Assembly (NCBI RefSeq): GCF_022347685.1
Contig: NZ_JAKRGF010000002.1
Coordinates: forward strand, 372,001 to 436,000
DNA length: 64,000 bases
Direction: 5' to 3'
From: Thalassobius sp. Cn5-15
Lineage (GTDB): Bacteria; Pseudomonadota; Alphaproteobacteria; Rhodobacterales; Rhodobacteraceae
How positions within the stretch are numbered: the first letter of the stretch is position 1; each line of letters begins with the position of its first letter. Positions 16,706 to 26,474 of this stretch are shown here, in pieces. Below the pieces are notes generated by a model, which was not told the origin of the DNA, made no database searches, and saw nothing but the letters and a program-made list of their open reading frames with translations. The position numbers and the translations under genes were made by a program.

Positions 16706-17665
16706 TCAGCCGCGCCAGCTAAAGAAATCAGGCCCCGCCTGTGCCAGCATGTCCTTCGCCATCGCGCGGCCCAGTTCCGCACCGTCCGACACCGCACAGG
16801 TGCGGTCATCTCGGATCACCTCTGACCCATCAGGGCGCAGCACCTCACCACGTAGGCGCAACTGGCCGCGCTCCAGCGTTGCCAGCCCCGCAACAGGGGT
16901 TTCACACGACCCGTCAAGAGCGGCCAGAAACGCCCGTTCCGCCGCCAGCCGCTGACCGGTTTCGCCGTCATGCAGCGCCGCCAGCATTTCACCCGCGCGA
17001 TCGTCATTTTCGCGCCGCTCAATCCCGATGGTGCCTTGGGCAATCGCGGGCAGCATATCCTCAGGCGCAATGGCCGAGCGCGCAGTGTCCGCCATGCCCA
17101 AACGGTTGAGGCCCGCCTTGGCCAGAAATGTCGCCTCCGCCACGCCCTCTTCCAGTTTCTTCAGGCGGGTTTGCACGTTACCGCGAAACTCCACCACTTT
17201 CAGATGCGGGAACTTGTTGAGCAGCTGCGCCCGACGGCGCAGCGACGACGACCCAACAACCGCCCCTTCGGGCAGGTCCTGCAGGCTCTCATACTTCAGC
17301 GATACAAAGGCATCGCGCACATCCTCACGCGGCAGAAAGGTATCCAGAAGCAGGCCGGCGGGCTGCTCCACCGGCATGTCCTTCGTGGAATGCACCGCGA
17401 TATCGATACCGCCGTCCAGCATGGATTGCTCGATCTCTTTCGTGAACAACCCCTTGCCACCCAGCGTTTTTAGCGGCGTATCTGTCTTGATCAGCGACAT
17501 ATCGTCACCGGTGGTCTTGATCACCACCACCTCAAACGCCGCCTCCGGCAGGTCAAAAGCCGCCATCAGACGTTCACGCGTCTCATAGGCCTGCGCCAGC
17601 GCCAGCGGCGATCCACGGGTGCCAATTTTCAGGGGCGAAGCGGGGGTGGGCAAAGTCAGTGTCAT
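16706..17665 (-). CDS. hemC: hydroxymethylbilane synthase
   Basis: Polymerises four porphobilinogen units into hydroxymethylbilane in tetrapyrrole synthesis. The 319-residue protein has IGTRGSPLALAQA, the active-site run VVGSSSLRRRAQLL, and FLAALDGSCETPVAGLA, whose Cys carries the dipyrromethane cofactor. The ATG at 17665 opens directly onto the domain; longer in-frame starts are not family-like. It is divergent from hemE. A TTGCCT / TAGAGC pair with 17-base spacing (17673-17701, minus strand) is a candidate promoter. Confidence 0.96.
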   Translation of the reverse strand: MTLTLPTPASPLKIGTRGSPLALAQAYETRERLMAAFDLPEAAFEVVVIKTTGDDMSLIKTDTPLKTLGGKGLFTKEIEQSMLDGGIDIAVHSTKDMPVEQPAGLLLDTFLPREDVRDAFVSLKYESLQDLPEGAVVGSSSLRRRAQLLNKFPHLKVVEFRGNVQTRLKKLEEGVAEATFLAKAGLNRLGMADTARSAIAPEDMLPAIAQGTIGIERRENDDRAGEMLAALHDGETGQRLAAERAFLAALDGSCETPVAGLATLERGQLRLRGEVLRPDGSEVIRDDRTCAVSDGAELGRAMAKDMLAQAGPDFFSWRG

Positions 17666-17806
17666 GCGCCTAGCTCTAATCGGCGACTGGGAAACAGGCA
17701 AGGGGCGCGAAAGCCCCACGCCTGCGGCGATTGATCCCGCAGAGGATGCACCCCTTGACATCAGCGGCCCAGAAGGGGACGAACCCCACAAGCGAAAGGA
17801 AACCCG

Positions 17807-18853
17807 ATGTCCGAGCCACAAAAACAGCAAAAGAAAATCCTGCGCGCCCTCGCAGGTGACACGCTGCCCACGCCCCCAATTTGGATGATGCGCCAGGCGG
17901 GCCGCTACCTGCCCGAATATCGCGCCACCCGTGCGCAGGCGGGTGATTTCCTGTCGCTGTGCTATAACAGCGAACTGGCCGCAGAGGTGACGCTACAACC
18001 AATCCGCCGCTATGGTTTCGATGCGGCGATCTTATTTGCAGACATCTTGCTGCTGCCGCAAGCGCTGGGGGCGGACCTGTGGTTCGTCACTGGCGAAGGC
18101 CCGCGCCTGTCGACCACCACCACTGCCGGTCAACTGGCCGCGCTGAAGGGCAAGGATGACATTCACGAGGTTCTGAACCCCATCTATGACACCGTGTCGA
18201 TCCTAAGCCGTGAACTGCCGTCTGAGACGACGCTGATCGGTTTCGCCGGTGCGCCCTGGACCGTCGCCACCTATATGATCGCCGGTCGCGGCACCAAGGA
18301 TCAGGGTCCGGCCCACGCGCTGAAGGACGAAAACCGCGCGGTGTTCGAAGGCCTCTTGGACTTGCTGACCGACGGCACGATTGAATATCTGTCCAAACAG
18401 ATCGAAGCGGGCGCCGAAGTGGTGAAACTGTTTGACAGCTGGGCCGGTTCACTGAAAGGCGCAGATTTCCAGAAATATGCGCTGGAACCCGCCAAACGCA
18501 TCATTGCCGAGATCAAAAAACGCCACCCCGGCATCCCCGTCATCGCCTTCCCGCGTGAGGCAGGCGATGGCTACATCGGCTTTGCCAAAGCAACTGGCGC
18601 CGATTGTGTGGCCGTTGACAATTCGGTCAGTGCCGAATGGGTCGCAGACCATGTGCAGGTCGATGGCTGTGTGCAGGGCAATCTGGCCTCGCGCCACATG
18701 GTGACAGGCGGTCAGGACCTGATCGACGACACCCGTCGCATTGTGCAGGCACTGGGCAAGGGGCCGCATATCTTTAACCTGGGCCACGGGATCACACCGG
18801 ATGCGGATCCTGAAAACGTCCAGCTGATGATCGACACCGTGCGCAACGGCTGA
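17807..18853 (+). CDS. hemE: uroporphyrinogen decarboxylase
   Basis: Cytoplasmic enzyme that removes four carboxyls from uroporphyrinogen III to give coproporphyrinogen III. The 348-residue protein has the signature [18 protein letters not shown] and [14 protein letters not shown], with the substrate-binding Asp in FADIL, and ends with [21 protein letters not shown] lies before the ATG. A perfect TTGACA at 17755-17760 upstream is a candidate -35, though the -10 at 17-base spacing is weak. It ends at a strong terminator. Confidence 0.97.
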   Translation: MSEPQKQQKKILRALAGDTLPTPPIWMMRQAGRYLPEYRATRAQAGDFLSLCYNSELAAEVTLQPIRRYGFDAAILFADILLLPQALGADLWFVTGEGPRLSTTTTAGQLAALKGKDDIHEVLNPIYDTVSILSRELPSETTLIGFAGAPWTVATYMIAGRGTKDQGPAHALKDENRAVFEGLLDLLTDGTIEYLSKQIEAGAEVVKLFDSWAGSLKGADFQKYALEPAKRIIAEIKKRHPGIPVIAFPREAGDGYIGFAKATGADCVAVDNSVSAEWVADHVQVDGCVQGNLASRHMVTGGQDLIDDTRRIVQALGKGPHIFNLGHGITPDADPENVQLMIDTVRNG

Positions 18854-18873
18854 TCATCCAACCGCCAATGAAT

Positions 18874-18909
18874 AAAACCCCCGTTCGCCAGGCCGTGCAC
18901 GGGGGTTTT
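18874..18909 (+). terminator. terminator of hemE
   Basis: AAAACCCCCGT at 18874-18884 pairs with ACGGGGGTTTT at 18899-18909, with a 14-base loop, 21 bases after the hemE stop. Confidence 0.9.
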
Positions 18910-18962
18910 CCTTTGCCGTTTGACCTCTTGCATCCCTGCAGCCAACGCGGCACACACGCCCT

Positions 18963-19481
18963 ATGGTTCATCACGTTACCCCGCACGATCCCGCATGGGC
19001 CGAGGCCTTCGCAACAGAGGCCGCGGCGCTGCATGCCGCCCTGCCTGATGTGGCGCTGACCCTATATCATATCGGCAGCACTGCGATCCCCGGCATTCTG
19101 GCCAAGCCAATCATCGACCTGATGGGCGTAGTACCGGAGCTGGCGCAAATAGACCGCCATGACGACGCAATGCAGGCACTGGGCTATGAGGTGATGGGCG
19201 CCTTTGGCATCGACGGGCGCCGCTATTACCGCAAGTTTGATGCGAACGGCCAGCGCAGTCATCACCTACATGTCTTTGCCACAGGGGCACCGGACATCAC
19301 CCGCCACCTCGCCTTTCGCGACTACCTGCGTGCCCACGATGATGTGGCAACAGAATACTCTGCACTAAAGGCGCAACTGACTGCTGCCGACACCGACTGG
19401 GAACGCTATGTGGAGGGCAAGGATCCCTTTATCAAACGGGTCGAACAGGACGCTCTGCGCTGGTATCAGGCGCGCCGCTAA
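18963..19481 (+). CDS. GrpB family protein (UPF0157)
   Basis: 172-residue protein of the GrpB/UPF0157 family, a nucleotidyltransferase-fold group of unknown function. The signature YHIGSTAIPGILAKPIIDLM is near residue 36, followed by RSHHLHVFA and a C-terminal YVEGKDPFIKRVEQDAL. Starts at the ATG 18963, shortly after the hemE terminator, so it is transcribed separately. It converges with the EamA transporter with only 4 bases between stops. Confidence 0.9.
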   Translation: MVHHVTPHDPAWAEAFATEAAALHAALPDVALTLYHIGSTAIPGILAKPIIDLMGVVPELAQIDRHDDAMQALGYEVMGAFGIDGRRYYRKFDANGQRSHHLHVFATGAPDITRHLAFRDYLRAHDDVATEYSALKAQLTAADTDWERYVEGKDPFIKRVEQDALRWYQARR

Positions 19482-19485
19482 TGCC

Positions 19486-20430
19486 TCAGGCTTTTGGCCC
19501 CCGCCGCAACACCGCGCCGATCCACATCGACATCGCCGCTGGCACCCGCGACCGGTTGCGCAGCACCGGCGTATTTTCCGAATGCCCACCCCGCGCCTCA
19601 CGGAACAGGATATACAGGCCAGAGACGATGATCACCCCCGCGCCCAACACGGTCGCGCGGTCCAGATGCTCATCAAAAAATACCAGCCCGAAAACCGTCG
19701 CCCACAGGATCTGCGAATACTGCATCGGCGCAACCACCGCCGCCTCTGACGCGCGGTAGGCAAACACCAACAGCAATCCCGCCGTAAAGCCCAACAGCGC
19801 AATCGCCCCCATCCCCGCCAGATCAGGCAGCGCTACGGGGCGATAGTCAAAAATCATCAGCACGCCCATCACCACAAAGTTTGCCGCCAACGGATACAGC
19901 ATCATCACCACCGGACGCTCCTCCTGCCCGACCTTGCGGGAAATGACAAAGACCAGCGACCCCAGACAGGCCGACGACAGCGCCGCCGCATGGCCCAGCC
20001 CCAGATCCGACGATCCGGGACGCAGCACCATGATCACCCCGCAAAGCCCGACAATGATCGCCGCCCCACGGTGCACCCCCACCTTCTCCCCCAGCATCGG
20101 AATCGCCAACAACGTGATCAGCAACGGCATGGAAAACAGGATCGCATAGACCTGCGCCAAGGGCAGTGTGGTGAAGGCGTGGAACACACACAGCGCATTC
20201 GCGGTCGCCGCCACGGTGCGGATCAGGTTCCAACCGGGATAGACTGGCAACAGCGTGCCCGCTGTCTTGTCCCGCATCAGCATCAAGCTGACCAAAGGGA
20301 AAGAAAACAGCGTCGCAAAGAACAGCACCTGCGCCGGCGCATAGGCACTGCCCAGATATTTGATCACCACATCATGTGTCGAAAAAAGGCCAAAAGCGAC
20401 CAGAGCATAGAGTGCGCCGGAAAGGTTCAT
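19486..20430 (-). CDS. DMT-superfamily (EamA) transporter
   Basis: 314-residue inner-membrane transporter with ten hydrophobic segments in two EamA repeats; LAQVYAILFSMPLLITLLAIPMLGEK (split here as LAQVYAILFSMPLLI and LAIPMLGEKVG) is typical of the first repeat end. Members export metabolites or drugs; the substrate cannot be named. The ATG at 20430 places the first membrane segment at the N-terminus; a longer start at 20523 would add a non-conserved stretch. Confidence 0.9.
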   Translation of the reverse strand: MNLSGALYALVAFGLFSTHDVVIKYLGSAYAPAQVLFFATLFSFPLVSLMLMRDKTAGTLLPVYPGWNLIRTVAATANALCVFHAFTTLPLAQVYAILFSMPLLITLLAIPMLGEKVGVHRGAAIIVGLCGVIMVLRPGSSDLGLGHAAALSSACLGSLVFVISRKVGQEERPVVMMLYPLAANFVVMGVLMIFDYRPVALPDLAGMGAIALLGFTAGLLLVFAYRASEAAVVAPMQYSQILWATVFGLVFFDEHLDRATVLGAGVIIVSGLYILFREARGGHSENTPVLRNRSRVPAAMSMWIGAVLRRGPKA

Positions 20431-20641
20431 CGGATGGATCCTGTTCGAGGGTGTAACGTCCGACAGCAGCCCCATGTCAGGATAAATGCGCCAGCATGTT
20501 TGCGCCACCAGACACGGAATCACCGTCCATGCGCAAGGGTTAACGTTAATTCTGTTTCAACAGTGTGACAAAGCAGACATCCGCCGTACACGGACAGATA
20601 TAAGGGCGCGCTTATGCGGAACGAACCCACCTTACAGACGC

Positions 20642-20672
20642 AAAAAAACCCGCCGTTTAAGGCGGGCTTTTT
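20642..20672 (-). terminator. terminator of tRNA-Arg
   Basis: CCCGCC and GGCGGG separated by GTTTAA, flanked by seven As on the left and five Ts on the right. It reads as a terminator 2 bases beyond the CCA end of the tRNA on the minus strand. Confidence 0.9.
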
Positions 20673-20673
20673 A

Positions 20674-20750
20674 TGGCGGACCGAGGAGGATTCGAACCCC
20701 CGACCCCTTGATTCGTAGTCAAGTACTCTATCCAGCTGAGCTATCGGTCC
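20674..20750 (-). tRNA. tRNA-Arg (anticodon ACG)
   Basis: 77-base tRNA with CCA encoded. The acceptor GGACCGA pairs with TCGGTCC, the D arm AGCTCAGCTGGATAGAGT, the anticodon loop CTACGAA (ACG, normally read as ICG for CGN codons) and the T arm GGGGGTTCGAATCC are all canonical. A promoter with 17-base spacing lies just upstream and a terminator just downstream. Confidence 0.98.
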
Positions 20751-20761
20751 GTCTGTGGCGG

Positions 20762-20790
20762 TGTTTAGGCTTTGGCGCTGGTAGCTGCAA
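20762..20790 (-). promoter_or_regulatory. promoter of tRNA-Arg
   Basis: Minus strand: -35 TTGCAG (20790-20785), 17-base spacer, -10 TAAACA (20767-20762), about 12 bases before the mature tRNA start. Confidence 0.65.
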
Positions 20791-20868
20791 GCGGAAAAAG
20801 ACAGAAAAATGAAATTCTTCTAAATTTTCTTTGAAAATATTTATCTTTCAATCACTTACAAAAATCAC

Positions 20869-22275
20869 TCAATTGTCTGACGGCACCAAATCCAATTCTG
20901 AATCACCACGTGGCAAGAAGATTTCAAACACAGTTCCCGACTCATTGGTCTGTTTCAGGCGCAATTGGCCGCCATGTCCACGGATCAACTCCTGCGAAAT
21001 CGCCAGCCCCAAACCTGTGCCGCCTTTGCTGACCCCACCTTGGAAGGGACGGAACAGATTTTCCTGCGCTTTGGGCGGCAGACCGGGGCCGGTGTCACTG
21101 ACCAGGATCACCCAATGATCGTCACACTCTTTGGCCGCGACGCAAATTTCCCCGCCCTGCCCCGATTGCACCAGCGCAATACGTGCGTTGCGAATCAGGT
21201 TCGACAAAACACGGAAAATCTGTTCGCCATCGGCACGGATCTGCAGCGTCGCCGGAATATCCTCGGAGAAGCTGACATCATGCCCCCCCGCCGACAGCCG
21301 TTCGCCATCGATCACATCGCTGACCAAATTGGCCAGCTCGACCCGTTCCAATCGCGGCGCTGGTTCTTCCGCTTTGCCGAAGGCCAGCGTGGCCTCACAC
21401 AAATGCACCGCGCGGGTGATCGAGTTCACCAGTTTCGGCGCCATCCGTTTCACGCCGGGGTCCTGCGACATTTCAATCCGGTCAGTGAACAGCTGCGCAG
21501 AGGTCAGCATGTTGCGCAGGTCGTGGCTGATCTTGGCCACCGCCCCTCCCAGCTGGGCCAAACGCTCTTTCTGTTTCAGCGCGCTGGTCAGTTCGGTCTG
21601 CATGGTTTCCAACGCCTCTTCGGCCTGACGCAATTCGAGCAGACTGGATTCGGGCGTGATGATGCGGCGTGTATCTTCGGGATCGCGGGCATAAACCTTC
21701 ATATGATGAACCACGCCTTTGATCGGTTTCACCAGAAACGCCCGCACCGCAAGAAACAAGAGCAGCGCCGTCACCACAGAAATCACCGCCGACAGTATCA
21801 GAACCCTGAAACCATAATCCACCATCGCCGCACGTAACCCGCTGGTTTCCATGGTTATCTCGATCAACAGCCCGGCCTCACGCACCGGGTTGCCGATCAC
21901 ACGGATCACCTTGGGATCGGGATCGATCAGCCGTGCAACTGCATCGCGGATCAATTCCGCCGCGCCAGCATCGCGCAGGTCGAAACTGGCCGAGATTGCC
22001 TGTGGCATCGGCGCGGCCAGTATCAGCTGCCGCGCTTCATCGCGGCGCAGCACCACGTTGAACACCTCTGCGTTGCGCAGCAGTTCCTCCTCCAGATCGG
22101 GGGAGATCATGTCATCAGCCAACAACGCCAGAGACGCGATCTGCGCCCGCTCCAGTCGCGATAGCAGATAGTCTTCGCGAAACCGCGCGATGGAAGGCAC
22201 GAAAATCATAACCTCAGCCAGCATCACAAAGATGATGGTCAAGATCAGGAAACGGCCAGAAAGGGTGTTCAACAT
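20869..22275 (-). CDS. sensor histidine kinase
   Basis: 468-residue membrane sensor kinase. Membrane segments at about 8-28 and 156-180 flank a periplasmic sensor of about 125 residues; a HAMP-like linker follows (VKPIKGVVHHM). The dimerisation box ISHDLRNMLTSAQL gives His251 as phosphoacceptor; the ATPase domain has NLIRNARIAL (N box), DTGPGLP (G1) and GGTGLGLAIS (G2). All catalytic parts are present. No response regulator gene is adjacent, so it is an orphan kinase. GGAG precedes the start. It follows the Lpd-like and TVP38 genes on the same strand. Confidence 0.92.
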   Translation of the reverse strand: MLNTLSGRFLILTIIFVMLAEVMIFVPSIARFREDYLLSRLERAQIASLALLADDMISPDLEEELLRNAEVFNVVLRRDEARQLILAAPMPQAISASFDLRDAGAAELIRDAVARLIDPDPKVIRVIGNPVREAGLLIEITMETSGLRAAMVDYGFRVLILSAVISVVTALLLFLAVRAFLVKPIKGVVHHMKVYARDPEDTRRIITPESSLLELRQAEEALETMQTELTSALKQKERLAQLGGAVAKISHDLRNMLTSAQLFTDRIEMSQDPGVKRMAPKLVNSITRAVHLCEATLAFGKAEEPAPRLERVELANLVSDVIDGERLSAGGHDVSFSEDIPATLQIRADGEQIFRVLSNLIRNARIALVQSGQGGEICVAAKECDDHWVILVSDTGPGLPPKAQENLFRPFQGGVSKGGTGLGLAISQELIRGHGGQLRLKQTNESGTVFEIFLPRGDSELDLVPSDN

Positions 22276-22328
22276 AGGGTCTCCAATACTGCGCCCCTTT
22301 AAAATATGGGGCTCAGGGGGTCACGAGA

Positions 22329-23744
22329 TCATGGCAGGAAGCGTTGCACCAGCCGCACCACCTTTTTCACCCGTAGGTTATCAAACAGTTTAGGCGAGAA
22401 ATAGGCACCCGCGGCGCGCTTGTTAAGCTCTGCGATGGTTGGATAGGGTGCGACCATTGCGCTGACCCCCGACATCTTGATCTTATTCGCGATCGCCAAA
22501 GACCATGTGGCGATCAATTCGCCCGCCTGATGCCCAACGATAGAAGCCCCGACAGGACGCCCTTTAACCACCATCACCTTAATCAGGCCCCTGGTCTGAC
22601 GGATCGCGATGGCGCGGTCGTTGTGGGAATATTCAAACCGCGCCACTTCCAGCGCATCGCCATGGATCTGGCGCGCTTGTTCTTCGGTCAGGCCCACCTG
22701 CGCCATTTCAGGATCGGTGTAGGTGGCCCATGGGATATGCGCGGTCACTTCTTTCGCGGGCAGGCCAAACAGCGCCTGACGGATGATCAGCCCCGCATGA
22801 TAGCCCGCGACATGGGTGAACTGCAGCCCACCGGCCACGTCGCCGATGGCAAAAACTTTCTTGTCCGTGGTACGCATGCTGGCGTCCACGGTGACGCCCT
22901 TGGGCGTGTAGGCGATGCCTGCCTTGTCCAGATCCAAACTGTCGATATTGGCCTTGCGCCCCACCGCGACCAGCAGATGGGTGCCCTCTACTGCGCCTTT
23001 CGGGGTCTGCACGGTGATCGCGCCTGCGGTTCCGGTGATTGCCTCGGCCGGCGCGTCTTCAAGGATCTCGATCCCCTCAGCGCGCAGATTGTCCAGCGCG
23101 ATGGTCGCCAGTTCCGGATCATCTTTGCCCAGCGCCCGCGCCCCTTCGATGACCGTCACCTTGCAGCCCAGACGCACATGCGCCTGCGCCATTTCAAGAC
23201 CGATAGGGCCACCCCCGATGATGATCAGGTGCTCCGGCTTCTCACGCAGATCAAACAGGGTTTCATTTGTGTAAAACGGCACATCTGACAGCCCCTTGAT
23301 TGGCGGCACCAGCGGCGACGAACCCGTCGAAATCACAATCCGGCGTGCGGTAATCGTGTGTTCACCCGCCTGCACCGTGCGCGGCGCGATGAAACGACCG
23401 TATTCGCGGATCACCCGCACGCCGAAGCTTTCAAACCGTTCCTGACTGTCCACCGGTGCGATCTGATTGATCACCCCCATGACATGATCCTTGGCGGCGG
23501 AATAGTCGACCTCAGCCGCAACCGGCGTGATCCCCATCGCAGCCCCCGCGCTCATCGCGTGAGCCGCATGACCGGCGGCCAGCAATGCCTTGGAGGGAAC
23601 GCAGCCAAAGTTCAGGCAGTCACCGCCCATTTTGTGGCCTTCCAGCAGGGTCACGTCGGCACCCATCTGCGACGCCCCTGCCGCAACGGACAACCCGCCA
23701 GAGCCTGCACCAATGACCAGAAGATCGGTTTTAATGTCAGCCAT
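22329..23744 (-). CDS. pyridine nucleotide-disulfide oxidoreductase (Lpd/MerA-like)
   Basis: 471-residue FAD flavoprotein of the lipoamide dehydrogenase/mercuric reductase family. FAD site VIGAGSGGLSVAAGA (about residue 10), redox disulfide GGDCLNFGCVPSK (Cys43, Cys48), NAD site IIGGGPIGLEMAQAH and the C-terminal FAD segment VFAIGDVAGG. The usual C-terminal HPT..E motif of true lipoamide dehydrogenases is replaced by APYPTIAELNKRA, which sets it apart, and no Lpd partner genes are near. It starts 2 bases after the TVP38 gene, a pair often found together or fused in bacteria. Substrate unknown. Confidence 0.9.
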   Translation of the reverse strand: MADIKTDLLVIGAGSGGLSVAAGASQMGADVTLLEGHKMGGDCLNFGCVPSKALLAAGHAAHAMSAGAAMGITPVAAEVDYSAAKDHVMGVINQIAPVDSQERFESFGVRVIREYGRFIAPRTVQAGEHTITARRIVISTGSSPLVPPIKGLSDVPFYTNETLFDLREKPEHLIIIGGGPIGLEMAQAHVRLGCKVTVIEGARALGKDDPELATIALDNLRAEGIEILEDAPAEAITGTAGAITVQTPKGAVEGTHLLVAVGRKANIDSLDLDKAGIAYTPKGVTVDASMRTTDKKVFAIGDVAGGLQFTHVAGYHAGLIIRQALFGLPAKEVTAHIPWATYTDPEMAQVGLTEEQARQIHGDALEVARFEYSHNDRAIAIRQTRGLIKVMVVKGRPVGASIVGHQAGELIATWSLAIANKIKMSGVSAMVAPYPTIAELNKRAAGAYFSPKLFDNLRVKKVVRLVQRFLP

Positions 23745-23746
23745 GG

Positions 23747-24508
23747 TTACAGCCCTTTCTGGCCGCGCACGGCCTTAATAACGATGGGCAGCGCCGCCAG
23801 TGCGCAGAGCCCCAGGATCGGCAACAGAATGGCCGGTTCAAAGATAATGCCAAGGTTGGGTGTTTCGCCGCGGGCAAACACCTCCCCCAGACCAGCCCCA
23901 ACAGAGGTGTAGACAACACCGCCCGGAATGATGCCAAGGAAGGTCGAGATGATGAACCGGCTGAGCGGCACCCCCACAAGGGCGGGCACAAGGTTCGCGA
24001 CGAAAAACGGCACCGCCGGCACCAGACGGATCAGGAACAGCATCGACCATTGGTTTTCATCAATGCCTTCCTTGATCTTCTTTACCGCACCCTCACCCGC
24101 GTCCATTTTGGCCGCAAGCCGTTCACCCAGCCCCCAGCGCGCTGCCATAAAGATGGCTGCCGCACCGACGGTGGCGGCGGTGATGTTGAACAGAGCACCG
24201 GGAAAGGTGCCAAAGAGAAAACCGCCGGTCAGCGTCGCGATGGTAGCACCCGGTAGCGAAAAACCGACGATCGCCACATAGACCGCAATGAACAGCAGCA
24301 CGCTGATCAGGTAATTGGCGTCGCGAAATGCGATCAGGGCCTGACGATTCTCTGCCAGCGCCTGAAAGCTGAACACATCCTTAAGGAACACCGCCCCAAG
24401 CACGGCGGCCACGCCGATCACCGCCAGCGGCAGGTAACGCGCAAGGCCGGACTTGGGCGCGTCCTTACCTCTGGAATCGCTGTTCGGGGGTTGGGAATCA
24501 TGTGTCAT
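23747..24508 (-). CDS. TVP38/TMEM64 family (DedA-like) membrane protein
   Basis: 253-residue inner-membrane protein with about six hydrophobic segments and the SNARE-assoc core: [20 protein letters not shown], then [19 protein letters not shown] and [17 protein letters not shown]. Members of this superfamily act in lipid or thiol/metal homeostasis; the exact role is open. Transcription runs into the Lpd/MerA-like gene and probably the histidine kinase, suggesting one functional unit. Confidence 0.88.
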
Positions 24509-24824
24509 AGTGCAGGGTCCACGTTGGTTTTGCTCAACTCATTCAGGCCTAAGATGCAGATTACGGGCCATTTTTGACAGTCTGTGCGCAGCATCCTCAC
24601 GGTGGGTTGATATCTGGTTACGATCCGGTGCAGAAAACGCGGGTAAAGGCGGGGTTTGTTACACAAACACCGTCCACCGTCCGAAATTGCAGCATTTTTG
24701 TTGCAAAACCGGATTTGGGCATTTGACTATTGCCGAAATCCCCCCTAAGGACGGGCCTCGGATTATATATCGGGCCGTAGCGATTCCGCTTGTCTGGCCC
24801 TCTAGACAAGATGGAGTCGGAGCG
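24509..24824. other. intergenic region upstream of rpmH
   Basis: Divergent 316-base spacer between the TVP38 gene and rpmH. It holds the rpmH promoter candidate and a small inverted repeat, GTTTG/CAAAC, at about 24655-24670. I see no gene and no replication-origin features such as clustered DnaA boxes. Confidence 0.6.
24723..24751 (+). promoter_or_regulatory. candidate rpmH promoter
   Basis: -35 TTGACT (24723-24728), 17-base spacer, -10 TAAGGA (24746-24751), giving a leader of about 67 bases before rpmH. Confidence 0.55.
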
Positions 24825-24959
24825 ATGAAACGCACCTACCAGCCCTCGAACCTGGTTCGTAAACGCCGCCACGGTTTCCGTGCGCGCATGGCCACCAAAG
24901 CAGGCCGCAAGATTCTGAATGCACGTCGCGCACGTGGCCGCAAGTCGCTGAGCGCATAA
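24825..24959 (+). CDS. rpmH: 50S ribosomal protein L34
   Basis: 44-residue basic ribosomal protein: [20 protein letters not shown] and [17 protein letters not shown] match L34 closely. GGAG lies a few bases before the ATG. It begins the conserved rpmH-rnpA-yidD unit. Confidence 0.98.
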
Positions 24960-25001
24960 GCTTAGCCACTTATCGGACAGATGACACCGCCGGAGGCCCC
25001 C

Positions 25002-25469
25002 ATGACAGGCGACAGTGCCGACATGGGGAAGACCCCTCCGGCGGTTTCTGTTTGTCTGACGGTTCTGAAGAACCGCAGCGATTTCCTGCGTGCCGCCAAA
25101 GCGCGCCGGCAAGGCACGGGCGGTATGATGGTGCAGGCCCGCAAACGCCAGCCGGAGGAAGCTGCAACCGGCGTACGTGTCGGATTTACCTGTTCCAAAA
25201 AGGTTGGCAATGCCGTGGCCCGCAACCGTGCGAAACGCCGGATGCGTGAGGTCGCGCGTCTGGTCCTGCCGGAGCATGGCCTGCCTGACTATGACTACGT
25301 TCTGATCGGCCGCGCCGAGGCAACCGCCCAGCGCCCCTTTGATCAGCTGCAGGGTGACCTTATATATGCACTGAAACGTCTGCACCAACCGCCCCCGCCG
25401 CGGGGTGAGGGGGACAAGGCGAAACGTCCTCACAATCGACCGCACAAATGGAAACCTCAGACGTCATGA
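25002..25469 (+). CDS. rnpA: ribonuclease P protein component
   Basis: Basic protein subunit of RNase P, which binds the RNA subunit and matures the 5' ends of tRNAs. The 155-residue protein has [37 protein letters not shown] and [10 protein letters not shown], the RNR motif region. The ATG at 25002 is chosen because CGGAGG lies 6 bases upstream; the ATG at 24981 has none. The tail after about residue 130 is proline/lysine rich. Its stop overlaps the yidD start. Confidence 0.95.
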   Translation: MTGDSADMGKTPPAVSVCLTVLKNRSDFLRAAKARRQGTGGMMVQARKRQPEEAATGVRVGFTCSKKVGNAVARNRAKRRMREVARLVLPEHGLPDYDYVLIGRAEATAQRPFDQLQGDLIYALKRLHQPPPPRGEGDKAKRPHNRPHKWKPQTS

Positions 25470-25732
25470 GCCCGCTTGCCCATATCGCTGCCCTACCAGT
25501 GCATTTCTATCGTCTGGTAATCAGCCCCTGGCTTGGCTCCAACTGTCGCTACCAACCCACCTGCTCTGCCTACGCGCTGGAAGCGTTGGAAAAACACGGT
25601 GCTTTCAAAGGCAGCTGGCTGGCGCTCCGCCGCATCGGTCGGTGTCACCCACTTGGCAGTTCTGGCTATGATCCAGTGCCAGAGCCGACAGGCAAAGGCG
25701 GCTGCGAAACAGGCGACGATCAGCCCCGCTGA
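25466..25732 (+). CDS. yidD: membrane protein insertion efficiency factor YidD
   Basis: 88-residue amphipathic protein helping YidC-mediated membrane insertion. [28 protein letters not shown] is the family hallmark (here [14 protein letters not shown] then YQPTCSAYA), followed by [16 protein letters not shown]. The ATG at 25466 overlaps the rnpA TGA (ATGA); an ATG at 25448 would add METSDV. In many genomes yidC comes next, but here it is 5.2 kb away. Confidence 0.93.
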   Translation: MSPLAHIAALPVHFYRLVISPWLGSNCRYQPTCSAYALEALEKHGAFKGSWLALRRIGRCHPLGSSGYDPVPEPTGKGGCETGDDQPR

Positions 25733-26187
25733 ACCGCCATCATGCCCCTGCCGAGGGCACGAAACCCTCGCACCGTTTTGCAGTGACACAGATGTGCCCC
25801 GGCCAATACCAAATGTGATCATCAACGGATGTGCCGCAATGCCCAGCGCCCTGCCGCACAGTCGCGCTGCTGCACTGCAACTGTACCAGGTTCGTTTTCT
25901 GCCGTACCCAAGGCGGGGTATAGATATGTTCATATTCCGGCGCCGCATCGCGCTGTGCACCCTCTGGCATTCACGCAGTCACCCCCTCGCGCCACAGTTG
26001 GAACCATTAATCGTGTGATTTCATCTTGGCTTCTTAGCAGGCGTGCCCCCCATTGGCCGTGGCGAACGTGATCCGAAAAACACAGCCATGCGCCGGACCG
26101 GGCAAACACTGCACAGCGTATTTTGCGATCCCGCCCAAATCGTGTATGCCCTCCACAGGTCCACAACCAGAGGCAAGGAGGGTGACC
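25733..26187. other. non-coding or degenerate stretch after yidD
   Basis: 455 bases without a gene I can support. A CGAGGG/CCCTCG stem at about 25752-25770 followed by a short T run may end the rpmH-rnpA-yidD transcript. Several open frames cross the region on both strands, but none has a good start site or family resemblance. Confidence 0.5.
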
Positions 26188-26298
26188 ATGTATATCATTG
26201 CATATCGCTCTCAGCTGGCTGAGGTCCAATCTGGCGCGGGACGCGGCCTGGCGGGATACCCCGCGGCACGACGCGGCGGGGCTTGCGCACTGCGCTAA
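26188..26298 (+). CDS. possible small protein with a strong ribosome-binding site
   Basis: 36-codon frame starting MYIIAYRSQLAEVQSGAGRG. AAGGAGG lies 6 bases before the ATG, close to ideal, yet the product is not recognised. The overlapping frame one base on remains open for about 48 codons (LRSNLARDAAWRDTPRHDAA) and looks just as protein-like, so this may be a frame-shifted remnant of a small protein. Treat as tentative. Confidence 0.35.
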   Translation: MYIIAYRSQLAEVQSGAGRGLAGYPAARRGGACALR

Positions 26299-26474
26299 GC
26301 ATTCCGATCCTTCGCCAACGGGCGCCATGATGGCCCCATCCTTTCCGACATCGCCTGCTGATCTGTGACCACTGCCCCTTGGTGCATCTGCACCATCTTA
26401 GTCGCACCGCATCCCGATGTCGGCCCACCTACCCTCAACACTGAAGGACCGGTCCAAGTGGACCGCATCAACAT

